Positions 45,993-58,266 of a stretch of DNA of 64,000 nucleotides are shown here, in pieces. Source of the stretch: Pseudognaphalium luteoalbum (Eukaryota > Streptophyta > Magnoliopsida > Asterales > Asteraceae); NCBI GenBank assembly GCA_963422505.1, contig OY730196.1, positions 56,264,320 to 56,328,319 on the forward strand, given 5' to 3'. The notes beneath the pieces are model-generated. The model was not told the DNA's origin, did not search any database, and worked only from the letters and a program-made list of their open reading frames with translations. Positions within the stretch are counted from its first letter, which is position 1. Each line of letters starts with the position of its first letter. The translations under genes were made by a program, and so were the position numbers.

Positions 45993-48900
45993 CTGTTTAT
46001 TGAGGGCAACCCAAAAAGGACTTTACCATTAATCATAGTCCCACCAATTAGTTATGATATTGGACACTATTCCAACAGTCTCCCACTTGGACAAATCATT
46101 AACTACTATTGGTCTAAAGCCTATATCTCATTAACTATGTAAAGTGTGCCATCCATCGCAACTGCCTAACTCTGATTCCTATCTTAGAGTCAGTCCTTTA
46201 GATAAGTGACCATCCATTCATTTGTTTCACGATATCGTATGAATTGAAACATGGATTATAATCAATCTCAAGATTCATATAAGTTTTCTGATTTCCGATT
46301 ATATTGACTATACGAGACTACTGAACTATCAGCCTAGTCTCGGCCAGGCCTAGCACTTTTAGATTCACACTTTAATCATCAGAGGGCCCAAGATATCTCT
46401 TTTCCATTTGGGGGAAAAGGAACAAATAAATATCGACTACATAGCACTAGTCAACTCATCGTATCATACCCATCATACTCTTTATAACTGCCTTTTAGGC
46501 ACAGTGTTTGAATAGATTAAAGTATAACAGATTTGAAGAACTAGATACTCATGTATCTCTATTTTAAGAATAGAAGATATTATCATCTCAGAGTTACTCG
46601 TGATTTCAATCCATGAAGTAACTTCCATGAGTGCGGGTTTCTCCTATACTTAAATCCCCATTAAGTACCCATGAGTGTTGCAGCAATCTCCATGCCATGA
46701 CTATCTCCATAGACATCTACTAACACTCCATGACAGTCTTAATTCACCACATACTTCCTATAGTGTGATCGACTGAGGAGGTTTGAGTAAGAACTTTTAT
46801 TACTCTGGAAGTGGTGTCTAAACATGCAAAACTGAAACATAACGACAAACAATAGTAAATGGTAGAACTCCTTCCAATTAATAATCTCCATTACTTAATC
46901 ACCAAGTCTATTACAGTTACCATCATTGTTTATAACGTTTCAAATTCAAACTAATAACTAAAACTTTACATTATCTCTTAAACCTATGCTCCTAGCATGT
47001 TCATCGTGTTTGGACTTTCCTAGTGGCTTTGTGAACGGATCAGTTGTATTCTCCTCTGATCTTATGCTCTTCACAATTACGTGTCCCTTTTCGACTTTAC
47101 TTCAAACAAAATGGTATTTCCTTTCAATGTGCTTTGATTTTCCGTGATCCTTGGGTTCTTTACTCAAGGCTACTGCACTTTCATTATCACTGAATATAGC
47201 AATAGGATCTTGTACTGTTGGAACAACTCCAAGTTCTCCAATGAAATTCCTCATCCAGATAGCTTCCTTTGTTGCTTCACTACCCACAATGTATTCAAAC
47301 TCACATGTAGAGTCTGCTACTGTATCTTGCTTAGAACTTTTCCATGACACCGCTCCCCCATTGAGCAGGTATACCCAACCAGACTGTGAACGACAATCAT
47401 CTCTGTCTGTTTGGAAACAAGCGTCACTATAACCCATTACTCTTAGTTCCTCTTCTCCACCATAAACCAAGAACCTGTCTTTAGTATTTCTCAAATACTT
47501 GAGAATGTTCTTTACAGCTGTCCAATGACCCTGACCAGGATTCTGCTGATGTCGACTCAATAAGCTCAGAGCAAATGAGACATCAGGTCTTGTACACATC
47601 ATTGCATACAAGATTGATCCGATAGCCGAAGCATTTGGGATTCGACTCATTTTATCCAATTCTTCTTCAAACTTTGGACACAGATCCTTACTGATCTTAA
47701 CGCCATGATTCAAGGGTAAGTTCCCTCTCTTAGAATTTTCCATATTGAATCTATTCAAGATTTTATCTAAGTACGTGTCATGGCTGAGTCCTATGAGACG
47801 TTTTGACCTATCTCTATAAATCTTTTTACCTAAGATATATGCTGCATCTCCAAGATCTTTCATAGCAAAACATTTTCCCAACCACGGCTTTACACCTTGT
47901 AAAGTTGGGATATCATTTCCTATGAGCAGTATATCATCCACATATAATACTAAGAATACTACAATACTCCCACTGAACTTGACATATATACAAGACTCAT
48001 CTTCACTTCTAGAAAAAACAAACTCTGTGACTTTCTCATGGAAGCAGAGATTCCAGCTACGTGAGGCTTGTTTAAGTCCATAAATAGCCTTTTCAATCGT
48101 GCACACTCTAGTAGGATACTTTGTATTTTCAAAACCTTCCGGTTGTGCCATGAACACATCCTCTGTCTGTTTCCCATTAAGGAAAGCAGTTTTGACATCC
48201 ATCTGCCAAATTTCATAGTCATGAAATGCAGCTATGGCTAGCATAATCCTAATTGACTTAATTTTGGCTACTCGTGAGAAGGTTCCCTCATAATCAATCC
48301 CATAGGTTTGAGTATAGCCTTTCGCTACCAACCTAGCTTTATAAGTATGCACGTTCCCATGCATGTCCATCTTCTTCTTGAAGATCCACTTACATCCCAC
48401 CGTCTTAAGACCGGGCGTAGTGTCAACCAAATTCCAAACTTGGTTGTCATAAATGGACTGAATTTCACTTTTCATAGCTTCCTCCCACTTAGCAGCCTCA
48501 GGGCCTGCCATCGCTTCCTTGTAGTTAGCAGGCTCATCTAATTCAACCAGTGTACTATCACTTATCTTATCCCCTTCTTCTATTTGATAACCATAATAGA
48601 ACTTAGGAGGATTGCTAACTCTACTAGATCTGTGAACAGGTAAGGATATGTCCTCAGGTTCACCAGGTGTTGCCACCTCAAGTTGGGTGTTAGTGTTTAT
48701 TGTAGGTTCTTTGTCGATAGACTCTTGAATTTCTTCAAGATCAATTTTACTCCCACTGTCCTCTTTAGATATCATTTCTCTCTCAAGGAACACTCCTCTT
48801 CGAGCTACAAAGACCACATTATACTTGGGTTTGTAGAATAAATATTCAAACGACTCTTGTGGATAACCGATGAAAAGACACTTTTCAGATCTGGAGTCTA

Positions 48901-49990
48901 GTTTTTCCTGAGTTTCCCGTCTAACGTAAACTTCACAACCCTAGATTTTGATGTGACCAAGAGAAGGTCTCTTTCCCTTCCACATCTCATAAGGTGTCTT
49001 TGAAACTTTCTTAGTGGGTATTTGATTTAAGATATGGGCGGCTGTTTCTAATGCATAACCCCAGAAACTTATTGGAAGTGTTGCTCGACTCATCATAGAT
49101 CAAACCATGTCTAACAAAGTTCTGTTTCTCCTCTCAGCAACACCATTAAGCTGCGGTGTTCTAGGAGGAGTCAATTGTGAAACTATTCCACAATTTCTAA
49201 GATGATCGAGAAACTCGATACTAAGGTACTCTCCTCCCCTATCAGATCGGAGAACCTTTATCTTTCTGCCCAGTTGATTCTCTACTTCGCTTTGATATCT
49301 GTTGAACACCTCAAAAGTATCCGACTTATGTTTGATTAGATAAACATGTCCAAATCTGCAGAAGTCATCAGTAAATGTAACATAGAATCTTTTTCCAACT
49401 TTTGTAGCACATCAGAATGGTCCACATACATCTGTATGTACAGATCCAATAGTCCTTCACCTCTTTCACACGATCCAGTGAATGGTGATTTGGTCATCTT
49501 GCCTAATAAACAAGATTCGCATACATCATCTGACTTGAGATCGAATGATTCCAACACTCCATCCTTTTGGAGTTGGGCGATGCGTTTCTTGTTTATGTGC
49601 CCTAGACGATAATGCCACAACTTGAATTTATCTTCAGTAGACGAATCAACAGTTAAAATAATATTGCTAACACATTCAACATTTTCATATATGCCTTTGT
49701 AAGCAGAAGCTTTAAAAATAAAACAATCATTTAAATGAACCAAAATATCTCCATTTCTATTATCAAAGCATAAAATGAAATAATGTTTCTAGTCATTTCT
49801 GACGAATAATAGCAATTATTTAAATCTATCCTAACTCCAGAATTCAACATGAGTTCAAATCTTCCAATCTTCGTCACAGGTACAATTCCCTTGTTTCCCA
49901 TAACTAAGTTGAGCTCTCCATGCTTCACACTTCTACTTTCCTTTAGCCCATGCAATACAATGCAAATGTGATTACCACACCCTGTATCCA
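45993..49990 (-). pseudogene. pol: Element F pol unit 1 (protease end, integrase, RT, RNase H)
   Basis: The native unit behind gag. The protease motif VLDTGCGNHIC is near 49965-50000 in a shifted frame. The integrase zinc finger (LWHYRLGHINKKR ... CESCLLGK) is at 49743-49500, then a frameshift breaks the first catalytic Asp. SDRGGEYLS and VAERRNRTLLD are at 49309-49100. From 48817 to 47102 there is a 571-codon open frame: RT (GCKWIFKKK, DVKTAFLNG, LVLYVDDILLIGND) and RNase H (SDACF, DNESAVAL). The stop after RKYHFV occurs where other copia elements continue. Downstream to 46078 is non-coding, then partial LTR. Confidence 0.9.
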
Positions 49991-50959
49991 GAACCCACGA
50001 AGTAGAAGTTGTGGTAATGGAGTTTGATCATAAACATACCTGAGTGAATACTCTTCTCGACCTTTCCGTCCTCAAGGTCCTTCAGGTATTTTGGGCAGTT
50101 ACGCTTCCAATGCCCCCTTTGTGTTGCAGTAGAAGCACACTGCTTCCTTTGGGTCACTAACAGCTGCAATCTCAGAATCGGTCCCTTTCTTAGACCTGCG
50201 AACGGACTTTCCGTTAGTAGTCTTCCTTTTCCAATTTGAATTTGACCTTTTCCTTTTCTTTGCACTTTGATCAACAGTCAATACAGGAGCTGCTGAGCCA
50301 GAGGACACATCATCTTTCTTGATTCCTTGCTCAGCAGTTTGCAGTAAATTGTGGAGTTCCATTATTGAGCCTTCTCTCTCATTCATATTCATCTGATATG
50401 ACATTACAAATTGATTGTAGACAGCTGGCAAACTGGATAGAATTATGACGATGGAAAACTCTGTGTCAAATACCATGTTCAATGACTCCAACCTATCAAA
50501 GTACCCTTTCATCTCTAAGACGAAATCACAGATAGAAATTCCAGGTTTGGGCTTGCAAGCCATGAGGGATTTCACCACATCAAGGCGTTCTTTGCTTGCC
50601 TTAGCCTGAAACATTTCTTTCAGTTGTTGGTTCATTTCATAAGCTCAAGTGTTTTCAAAAGCCTTTTGCAGTTCAGGGCTCATGGAAGATGCCATGATAC
50701 AAGACACTTTATTCGCGTCATCATAATGTTTCTGGTGTGCCTCAATCTCCTCTTGGGTTGATTCTTCATCAATTATGAGAATCTGCTGATTGAGAACATA
50801 CTCCTTGTTCTCCTACCTCAAGGTAAACCTTAGGTTTCGCATCCAGTCCATATAGTTTGGACCGGTTAGTCTTTCCCTTCCAAGAACTGAGAGTAGTGAG
50901 AAGTTCGAGTTATGTGCGGGATTGGGGACGGGAGGATTTGCACCATTTAAATTTGCCAT
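49972..50959 (-). pseudogene. gag: Element F gag, broken
   Basis: The start is ATG at 50959 (MANLNGANPPVPNPAHN). The N-terminal copia gag module LTGPNYMDWMRNLRFTLR is followed by a stop near 50815. A second stop (TGA for the Trp of TWAYEM) lies near 50645. The frame 50635-50099 is open through the UBN2-like capsid (LMACKPKPGISICDFVLEMK) to a Lys-rich tail and half of a CCHC knuckle (CFYCNTKG). A frameshift separates this from HWKRNC, the second half. Only one gag is present for three pol units. Confidence 0.85.
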
Positions 50960-51850
50960 CTATGAGATAAAATAGTTTTAGTTAGTTTTGAATATTCCTT
51001 AGTTATTTACCCAATTGTCTAAATTAAGGCTAGGATCCATATTTTCATTTTTATGAAAAGGGTCGCCATAATCATATAACTAAAATACCATTATCTATTT
51101 CATTTCTATGAAACTCCTAGATCTTTGAGATTCATTGATTTCTATCAATGGCATGTTAATCTCGGTTATGCACATCTACTATTCATGACTGGTATGCCGA
51201 GGATCATGAACAAGATGGTGAATTAACCATGCAAACCCCGCGTGATTCTCGGCTCGAGTACGCTCGAGAATCGCGAGTCTCATTCACCTCTCATTACGTC
51301 CTCATATTAATGTGTCTGTCAACCACACACACTCCATTAACAGTTCATACGGGAGATGTGCGGATTTCATGGGTTAGCATACTATTCATCATTTTCTATA
51401 GCTAAAACGGGATTTTGTTTTACTATTTTAAGTCTACTTTTAATCTTGACATCATCCTATCAAAGGTCCTCGGTAGCTCCATCGAACGCACAAAGAAGCG
51501 GAGAAGTAGGTCAGCGTGAAGCTTGTTAAAAACCTGACTTCTTTAGGGAAGCAGAGCGACCCGCCTTACACCTCTCTTATAGTTTGTTCCTCATGGGTGA
51601 TCCGATTTATCAATTGACTGATGATGTATTTAGACTTTAATTATACATATATATAAATCATATTATACATATAATCTCTCTTGTAGTTTAGGGTTCTATT
51701 TTAAACCTTTTAAAATTAGTGGTCTATTTTAAACAATTTAAAGTTATCAACATCTAAACTGTAAATACATATTACCTATTTAGATAATTCTCTTTCCTAT
51801 TTATCTTTACCTACATATTGTTGCAGATAATTTCATGCTACTATTTGTTA
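50960..51850 (-). other. Element F leader
   Basis: The untranslated stretch between primer-binding site and gag, about 0.9 kb. I see no open frame or repeat worth naming. Confidence 0.6.
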
Positions 51851-51851
51851 A

Positions 51852-51869
51852 GGTATGGCTCTGATACCA
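51852..51869 (-). promoter_or_regulatory. Element F primer-binding site (initiator Met tRNA)
   Basis: The minus strand reads TGGTATCAGAGCCATACC one base inside the LTR, a full-length match to the usual plant initiator-Met site. Confidence 0.95.
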
Positions 51870-51870
51870 C

Positions 51871-52602
51871 TGTTAGATTTTCTATTCCCTAACTAGATTA
51901 TCATTTGCGCAGCGGAATAACAAAACTTTAAATAATCTAAGGCAATTAGGAAACTAAAACCCTAAGGGATCTTTTAACTGCAACAACATAGTACAATGAA
52001 TAAATTAGACAAAGAGAATATAAGGAAAACACTAACCTTAGAGAAAACCTATTTCTCGCGAGTAGACCAACGAGCAGAGCTTCGTTACTTGGAGGCAAGT
52101 ACCCAAAGTAGAATACCTCTAATGCTTCACACCCAAAAACCCAAGAGAAAGTCGAATTTCAAAATTCTCAGAAAATTCGTATCTCAATCGTATGTTATGA
52201 AGGTATAGGATGCCCCTGTTTATAGTTGTGGAAGAAACCCCGAGGTTTGCTGAATTTGACTCCCAACCGGCGGTTGGGCCTTCCAACCGGCGGTTGGAGC
52301 TGTTTGACTTGGACTCCAAGTCTGCGAATTTCACCGCCTCAGAAACCCTAACCTCAACCGGCGGTTGGACCTTCCAACCGGTGGTTGAGTCAGTTTCTGG
52401 AATCTTCCGCCAGATTTAATTACTTTTAATTTCTAATTAATAAACTATTTATTAATTAATTAAACAATTAAATATAATATTAATACTATTAATATTATCC
52501 TTCATCTTTCTCTTGACTGTTTATTGAGGGCAATCCAAAAAGGACTTTACCATTAATCATAGTCTCACCAATTAGTTATGATATTGGACACTATTCCAAC
52601 AG
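51871..52602 (-). repeat. Element F 5' LTR
   Basis: TGTTAGATTTTC to ATTCCAACA, the partner of 35430-36158. The palindrome cluster is at 52262-52387. In the left LTR one palindrome half carries a change (CCGTCGG), whereas here CCGGCGG is kept. Confidence 0.92.
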
Positions 52603-54090
52603 GGTTAAGAACGGTCGGACATCGAGATTGGTTTGTCATCATATTCATGCACCCAGGATTCATTTCCATATAAGGGTCACTATACCTTCATCGGTTAGTG
52701 TTGTATGGCTGGATAAACTACTCCGATCAGAATCACGGTAGCCTAGTTACTAAGTGACATACTGATCGAGGAATCTATTCATATGGAACTAGTGCTTACT
52801 CCACTAATACTTGGAATGAACGTAATACAAATCTTTTAAGATCATTTTATAAATCATACATCATCCCAGATAAGAAAGCTACCGAAGTCATAGCAAACAC
52901 CCCTTCTAGATTATCTGCTAACTATCCATTTTTTAAATTGCTTTATTTAGATTTTCTGCCTTCAAAAACCATTACTAGTTAGATAAAATATCTCCAACGT
53001 CAATGTTTCATAATACAACTGGTTTATAGAACGACCCTAGGTCATACTTACTACTATACCCCTATAGTTTTAAGTATACTTAGACCCCGCACTTACAAAT
53101 TTTAAAACATCCCTGATGCGCAGCCCGATACTGTTGGGTTAGTCCTTTGATGACAAGGACAGTTCTCCCCCTTCACAAGGAGAGAACTTTACGACCTGGC
53201 GTCTCGGGCGGCATCAACGATATTTAATGCCATTTGTATTTCACTGTTATGATAGTCCTAAGGCAACAATCAAACAAGAACATGCATTTAAAAATATCGT
53301 CTATATGAATTTAATCTTAATCTACCTCTACTCCCATATTCCGTGTCTCTTGGATCTTATTTTGGTCTAGAGAACATCAGCCATGCCGAGCTCAATGATT
53401 CAATCTAACATAGTATAACTAAGTGACCTATACCCTATGAGTTAGCTACGTTTATTTTTGGAAAAGGTTTTAGTCACAACATAAGTTGGGCAGATAAACG
53501 ATAAAGATTTAATTCCTACATCTATTTGTAATATAAACCATCCACAATCTCATAACATACAACACAGTTACATATTTAAAACTTTCTAAACGACTATCAT
53601 AGCAGACAATTGAGTTATCTAATTAATCATGGCAATTCTAGCATGCATATTTAAATTTATAAAATAAAGAACAAACATATTTAAATATGGAAGATAGTTT
53701 AAAACCTGAAAAGGTATATGATCGCGCCTGATAACACGCAAAAAGTCATGTTTTAGCGTGCATTAATCTCACCTTTTTAGCCCAATATGTGATGAAACTA
53801 ATCAAAATAGATACTTTATCATTAAAACTCATCACATGGGCCAAAATATAGACACTGTTTCAAAAGTCATCTAAAATGGTCGAAAAATACGATAAATCTA
53901 ACGAATACGATCATGAGCATTCTCGTTCACTCGTTCTAGAAATTTTTGAGCTACACAAAGAATTAAGACCTCTAACTTATGTCATTTTCTTCATTAGGAA
54001 AATACGAACACGTGGATATAAAGAACGCTCAAAACGGATAAACGACGAAGAAGTTACGCCCGAACGAAGAAACGAAGAACCGAGGAACCA

Positions 54091-54262
54091 GCATACGGCT
54101 GAACCAGGCTTTATACGGCTGGACCTAGACCGTATACGGTCTGTGCAGGCCGTATACGGCCCATGCACAGCCGTATACGGTCCAGTTCAGCCGTATTCAC
54201 CCTATGCACAGCCGTATACGGTCCAGTTCAGCCGTATACGGTCCAGCTCAGCCGTATCGTGC
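54091..54262. repeat. GCCGTATACGGC palindrome array in LTR E1
   Basis: About nine copies of GCCGTATACGG(C/T) or near variants, separated by CCA(G/T)(T/G)(T/C)CA-type spacers, ending about 100 bp upstream of the TATA box. Confidence 0.9.
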
Positions 54263-54358
54263 GTTTGGGTGATAAAAATGTGATTTTTATTCGCCTTTGC
54301 GATACGGTTGTGCATTTGGAGGTTTAGATACGGTCTACGGATACGGTTGTGCGATCTC

Positions 54359-54366
54359 TATAAATA
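54359..54366 (+). promoter_or_regulatory. TATA box of LTR E1
   Basis: CTCTATAAATAC, identical in LTR E2 at 58663-58670. A CAACACATC stretch about 30 bp downstream is the likely transcription start region. Confidence 0.75.
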
Positions 54367-55921
54367 CAAGCCTCATTTCATCATTTCAACACATCTCACA
54401 CCTTCTCATTTTTTCACATTTCTACACACACTTTCTCTCACTACTCTCTTTCTAAATTAGTTAGTTAGTTAATTAGATTAGTTAAGCTAGTAGATTAGTA
54501 GCTTAATTGTAATGGAGGTGCTCCGAGACTGCGGTGTCGCACGATTTGTAATAACGCTTTGTCAGGTTTTATTATAATCTCTATCTTGTTATTTTAAATA
54601 ATGTTGTGTTATTGCTATACTTGTTTAGAATTACTTGCTAGGATTATTGCCATGCTTAGCTAGACAAATCTGTGTTTGCTATGATAGTTGCCATGCTAGG
54701 GTAGTTATACTTAAATCATGCTGTTATTCTGTTTGTATGCTGTTGAATTATATTTGAATCTATGAATTGAATCTCAAATGCTTATCTATCCAACTTATGC
54801 TGTGGTTAGTAACATCCTTCTAGGCATGGCCAATTGCTAGTTGTATGCCACTAATTATTCTGTGTCTAATGATCGTTGAACTCGACATGGCCGGTGTTCT
54901 CCTGGTTGAAATATTACCGGAGGGAGATACGGAGCGTAGGATTAGAGAAAGATTAGATTCAGGCCATTTAACAAGTGTCTTAGAGAGAACTTTCGGGACA
55001 CTTGTGACTTAACCATGTACCCCGTCACTCTGCATAAATTGATCCCTGCTATGCTGCCTTTCTGCATGTTCTTGTTTGATTGTTGGTTAGGGTTTACATG
55101 CTAGTATCTGTTATGCTGATTAGTTACATGATTAGGTTTTCGAATATTTATCAATTGCGTATGCCAGTTTAACATGCATAGAATAGTTAAAATGATTTAT
55201 ATGGAATAATGATGAACAATTTAATCAGCCGTTAGACTAGACCATCCCAACTTGTCCCGGTAGGAAACCCCTGTTCATGTTTTTGTTTATTCAACAATTC
55301 ATGCCATGATTCGGATATCTCAAATGTCCGAGATTAGGGGACAAGACTCGAGGATGGTTGTTGTTTAAATTGGTTGCTACATTTAGGACAACTTCCGGTG
55401 TAGTTTACATTCCATAACTGTTATCCATGTGACATATTATTTATCTGATTGCGGACAACTCTACGTTAGATAGATAATAGGCTAGTAGTTATGGCTCATT
55501 AGGAAATATTAATGTCATCTTAACTAAGGCTTAATCTCATTAACTACCCCTAAATAGCATGAGTAATTATCATAGTAAACACTCGCTTCACCTATAAGTT
55601 CTCGTTGCCACCTTTACTCCATTTTACTTTAATTTAGTTTAATTTTAGATAATTAGTAGTTAGTTAAAACCGAAACAAACCAAAATCTCTTTTAAAACCC
55701 CAGCTAAATTTCCATAGATAACTAAGGTCCTAGATCCCATGCCCGTTGTAGTTTGAAGAACGACCCTAGGTCATACCTATCGCTATACTTATCCATAGCT
55801 TTAGTATACTTAGGCCCAGCATTAAACAAAATTTTAAAACAACTCCACTGACGCCGCCGCTGACGGACGGTCCGACGACAGGGTGAAAACCCAAACGACC
55901 GTTGGGGGCGCGTCAAGTTTT

Positions 55922-55940
55922 TGGCGCCGCTGCCAGGGAC
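55922..55940 (+). promoter_or_regulatory. Element E first primer-binding site (Asp-tRNA type)
   Basis: TGGCGCCGCTGCCAGGGAC. The second copy at 60223 reads CCGGGGAC at its end, so this one carries a G-to-A change. Confidence 0.85.
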
Positions 55941-56077
55941 TACAACGACCGATTTAGGAATTTAGTTGTCTTAGTTATTTAGCGATCCTTTCGGAAGATC
56001 AATATCATCCGAAAGTTCCTTTTCTTTTCTTTCCTTTCCAAAACTCTCTTTTCTACCAAACCCGAACTTCATCAGCT

Positions 56078-57115
56078 ATGACGAATCGTATTACTCTCGC
56101 CTCAACCTGTGTGCCACTACTGGAGGGAAGAGGAGGACCTATCGTGCAACCCGACGAAAACTTCGAAATTAAGCCTAGCGTTTTCAAGTTACTCAAAACC
56201 TTCTGCCAATTTCACGGTTTTTCGCTCGATGATCCAAATTCACATTTGGTTAGATTCATCAATCTTTCTGATTCCTGTGAGCAATCAGGGATTTCGAGAG
56301 AAGTCTCCCGACTATATCTTTTTCCCTATTCTTTATCTTCGTGTGCTAAAACCTGGTTTGATGAACTCGAACCCAATTCGATTCATACTTGGGAAGAGTT
56401 GGCTACTAATTTTATGGCGAAGTTTTTCCCTCTTTCCAAGCAAACCAAGCTCAAGGATGATATCGTCAGTTTCCAACAAGAAACCAATGAATCGTTCTAT
56501 CTAGCATGGGAACAATTTAAGAAGATGCTTAACAGATGTCCGAATAATCAAATGGGTAAGACGAACCTAATCTGCATATTCTACAATGGTCTGACTCCTC
56601 AGCACAAGTCAACCCTCGATACTGCTTCTTAAGGAAATTTCATGTCACATACTTCTGAAGAAGCCTGGGAGCTAGTTGAGACAATAGCAATGCATCAACA
56701 TGACTGGGAGTTTGGTGAATCGGCTAAGGAAGTAACTAGTACTTCAAGCCTATCCTTTGAAGCTCTGCAAGCTCAAGTGGACAATCTCTCCAGAGTCTTC
56801 AAGGATCTTCAATCTTCTACACCTCAACCTTGTAAAGGTACGGAAGAAATTCTTGTCACTACTGTTAAAAACCCTGAATCGAACTTTCATTCTAAACCTT
56901 TCATTCAGCGGCCAACCAATAACCCACATACTCAGTTTCTGCAACCTTTATCCTCTAATATGTCAGATTCCACCGTAAATCCTCAACAACACTATAATGA
57001 AACTTTGACTAATTTTATGGTTGATCAAATGAACATAAACAAACAAGTAATAGATTTTCAACATAAAATTGATGCTTTACTTAAAATATCAGAAGATTTG
57101 ATCAAAAACCTATAA
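56078..57115 (+). pseudogene. gag: Element E gag, first copy
   Basis: Starts ATG at 56078 (MTNRITLASTC). The capsid core has WFDELEPNSIHTWEELATNFMAKFFP and QETNESFYLAWEQFKKML, the Athila gag signature region. A single TAA at 56630-56632 interrupts it where the second copy has CAA; the frame then stays open to 57115. There is no zinc knuckle. The C-terminal part (QMNINKQVIDFQ) is the stretch also retained in element C. Confidence 0.88.
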
Positions 57116-57179
57116 TGAACCTTTATCCTCTAATATGTCAGTCTTAAACAACCGTTTTTAAAAGTTGAGAATCAAGGAG

Positions 57180-57925
57180 GAATCATGGTCATCACTAGAG
57201 GAGGTAAAGAAATGAGAAGTCTTCAGATAATTCTTCAAATCAACTTCCTATCTCTGAACCGACCACTGATCCAGTGCCTAGTGACACCCCTGTCACTGCA
57301 CCAGATCCAGTATCACCTAAAGCCCCAGAAATCATTTCACGAACTAGGATACCCTTCCCTGGTAGGCTTAAGAAAGAGAAACAGGAAGCACAATTTGGGA
57401 AATATCTGGAAATGTTTAAAAGCCTGCACTTAAACGTTAGACTATTAGACGCTTTAGTAGAGATGCCTAGCTGTGCTAAGTTTTTCAAAGAACTCATTTC
57501 AAATAAGGAAAAATTAAGACAAATAGTTAGTTTACCCTTAGATGCTGAATGCTCAACAATCATGTTACATGGCCTTCCACCCAAACTAGGAGATACTGGC
57601 CATTTCACTATTCCCCGTTTTCTTCAAAATATCCAAGTTAGTAACGCCTTAGCTGACCTAGGAGCTAGTGTCAATCTTATGCCTTACTCTCTCTATAAGA
57701 AACTAGGATTAGGTGAACTGCTACCAACTCAAATGACCATCCAATTAGCTGATAGATCAGTTAAACTCCCCCGAGGAATTGCTGAAGATATAATGGTCCG
57801 AGTCGGTAAATTTATCTTCCCGGTTGACTTTGTCATCATGGATATTGAGGAAGATGCCCACGTTCCCCTCATCCTTGGTAGACCTTTCCTATACACTGCC
57901 AAGGCTGTGATTGATGTAAACTAAA
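57180..57925 (+). pseudogene. pol: Element E aspartic protease, first copy, truncated
   Basis: A VITRGGKE block, then in a shifted frame (57274-57924) PFPGRLKKEKQEAQFGKYL and the catalytic ADLGASVNLMP, LADRSVKLPRGIAED, LILGRPFLYTAKAVIDV. A TAA follows. The sequence stays homologous to the second copy up to 58007 and then jumps straight into an LTR, so RT, RNase H and integrase are missing from this copy. Confidence 0.85.
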
Positions 57926-58266
57926 AATCTTTAAAACTGAGGGTCGGAGCGGAGGAAGTCACATTTAATATCGATAAGTTGATGAAGCACCCTATGGGAG
58001 AAGATCATGTTTTTACGTGCATTAATCTCACCTTTTTGGCCCAATATTTGACGAAACTAATCAAAATAGATACTTTATCATTAAAACTCGTCACATGGGC
58101 CAAAATATAGACAATGTTTCAAAAGTCATCTAAAATGGTCGAAAAACACGATAAATCTAACGAATACGATCACAAGCATTCCCGTTCACTCGTTCTAGCA
58201 CTTTTTGAGCTACACAAAGAATTATGACCTCTAACTTATGTCATTTTCTTCGTTAGGAAAATACTA

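Larger units (their letters stand above)
35430..52602 (-). mobile_element. Element F: Ty1/copia retrotransposon with a triplicated pol region
   Basis: The target-site duplication gggtt (35425-35429 and 52603-52607) is perfect and the LTRs are 729 and 732 bp. On the minus strand: 5' LTR, initiator-Met primer-binding site, gag, protease, then three successive integrase-RT-RNase H units, polypurine tract and 3' LTR. Integrase precedes RT, the copia order. Units 1 and 2 each end in the first 94 bp or so of a 3' LTR, fused at the same point to the pre-integrase part of the next unit. Solo LTRs J and I sit in units 2 and 3. Total length is 17.2 kb against about 7 kb expected without the extra units and insertions. 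Confidence 0.9.
33641..53216 (+). mobile_element. Solo LTR G (Athila-like), split by copia element F
   Basis: A perfect 5-bp duplication acgat lies at 33636-33640 and 53217-53221. The sequence starts TGATAACACGC and ends GGCATCA, and without F it is about 2.4 kb. It resembles LTRs E1 and E2 (same TGATAACACGCAAAAAG start, GTATACGG array, TATA region and CCCTAGGTCATAC tail). No internal region is present, so it is a solo LTR. Its array of GCCGTATACGGCC motifs is at 34003-34134 and a TATATATA box at about 34237-34244. Confidence 0.88.
13689..53718 (-). mobile_element. Element C: Athila-like Ty3/gypsy retrotransposon with nested insertions
   Basis: The minus-strand order, right to left, is 5' LTR (starts 32763, split by G and E), Asp-type primer-binding site, gag remnant, protease, RT, RNase H, integrase, a 2.5-kb 3' region, polypurine tract and 3' LTR (split by D). 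Athila affinity is inferred from the primer-binding site TGGCACCGCTGCCGG, the DLGAS protease motif, the FMDDF RT motif and LTRs of about 2.4 kb. The element is dead: gag lacks its N-terminal part, pol has several stops and the integrase catalytic Glu is changed. The outer end of the 5' LTR lies to the right of the window. Confidence 0.8.
32763..53718 (-). repeat. Element C 5' LTR (split by solo LTR G and cut by element E)
   Basis: 32763-33640 and 53222-53718 match 13689-15125 of the 3' LTR in order. The second segment lacks about 80 bp present in the partner near 14625-14705. At 53718 (GAAAAGGTATA) it is interrupted by element E. The remaining outer part, equivalent to 15135-15357 plus 24609-25319, should resume beyond the window. 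Confidence 0.8.
53719..55915 (+). repeat. Element E, first LTR (E1)
   Basis: Begins TGATCGCGCCTGATAACACG at the break in LTR C and ends CGCGTCA, six bases before the primer-binding site. The GTATACGG palindrome array is at about 54091-54262 and a canonical TATA box (TATAAATA) at 54359-54366, followed by a CT-rich stretch. If gtata (53714-53718) is its target-site duplication, the partner lies beyond the window. The other LTRs of the family are E2 and G. Confidence 0.85.
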
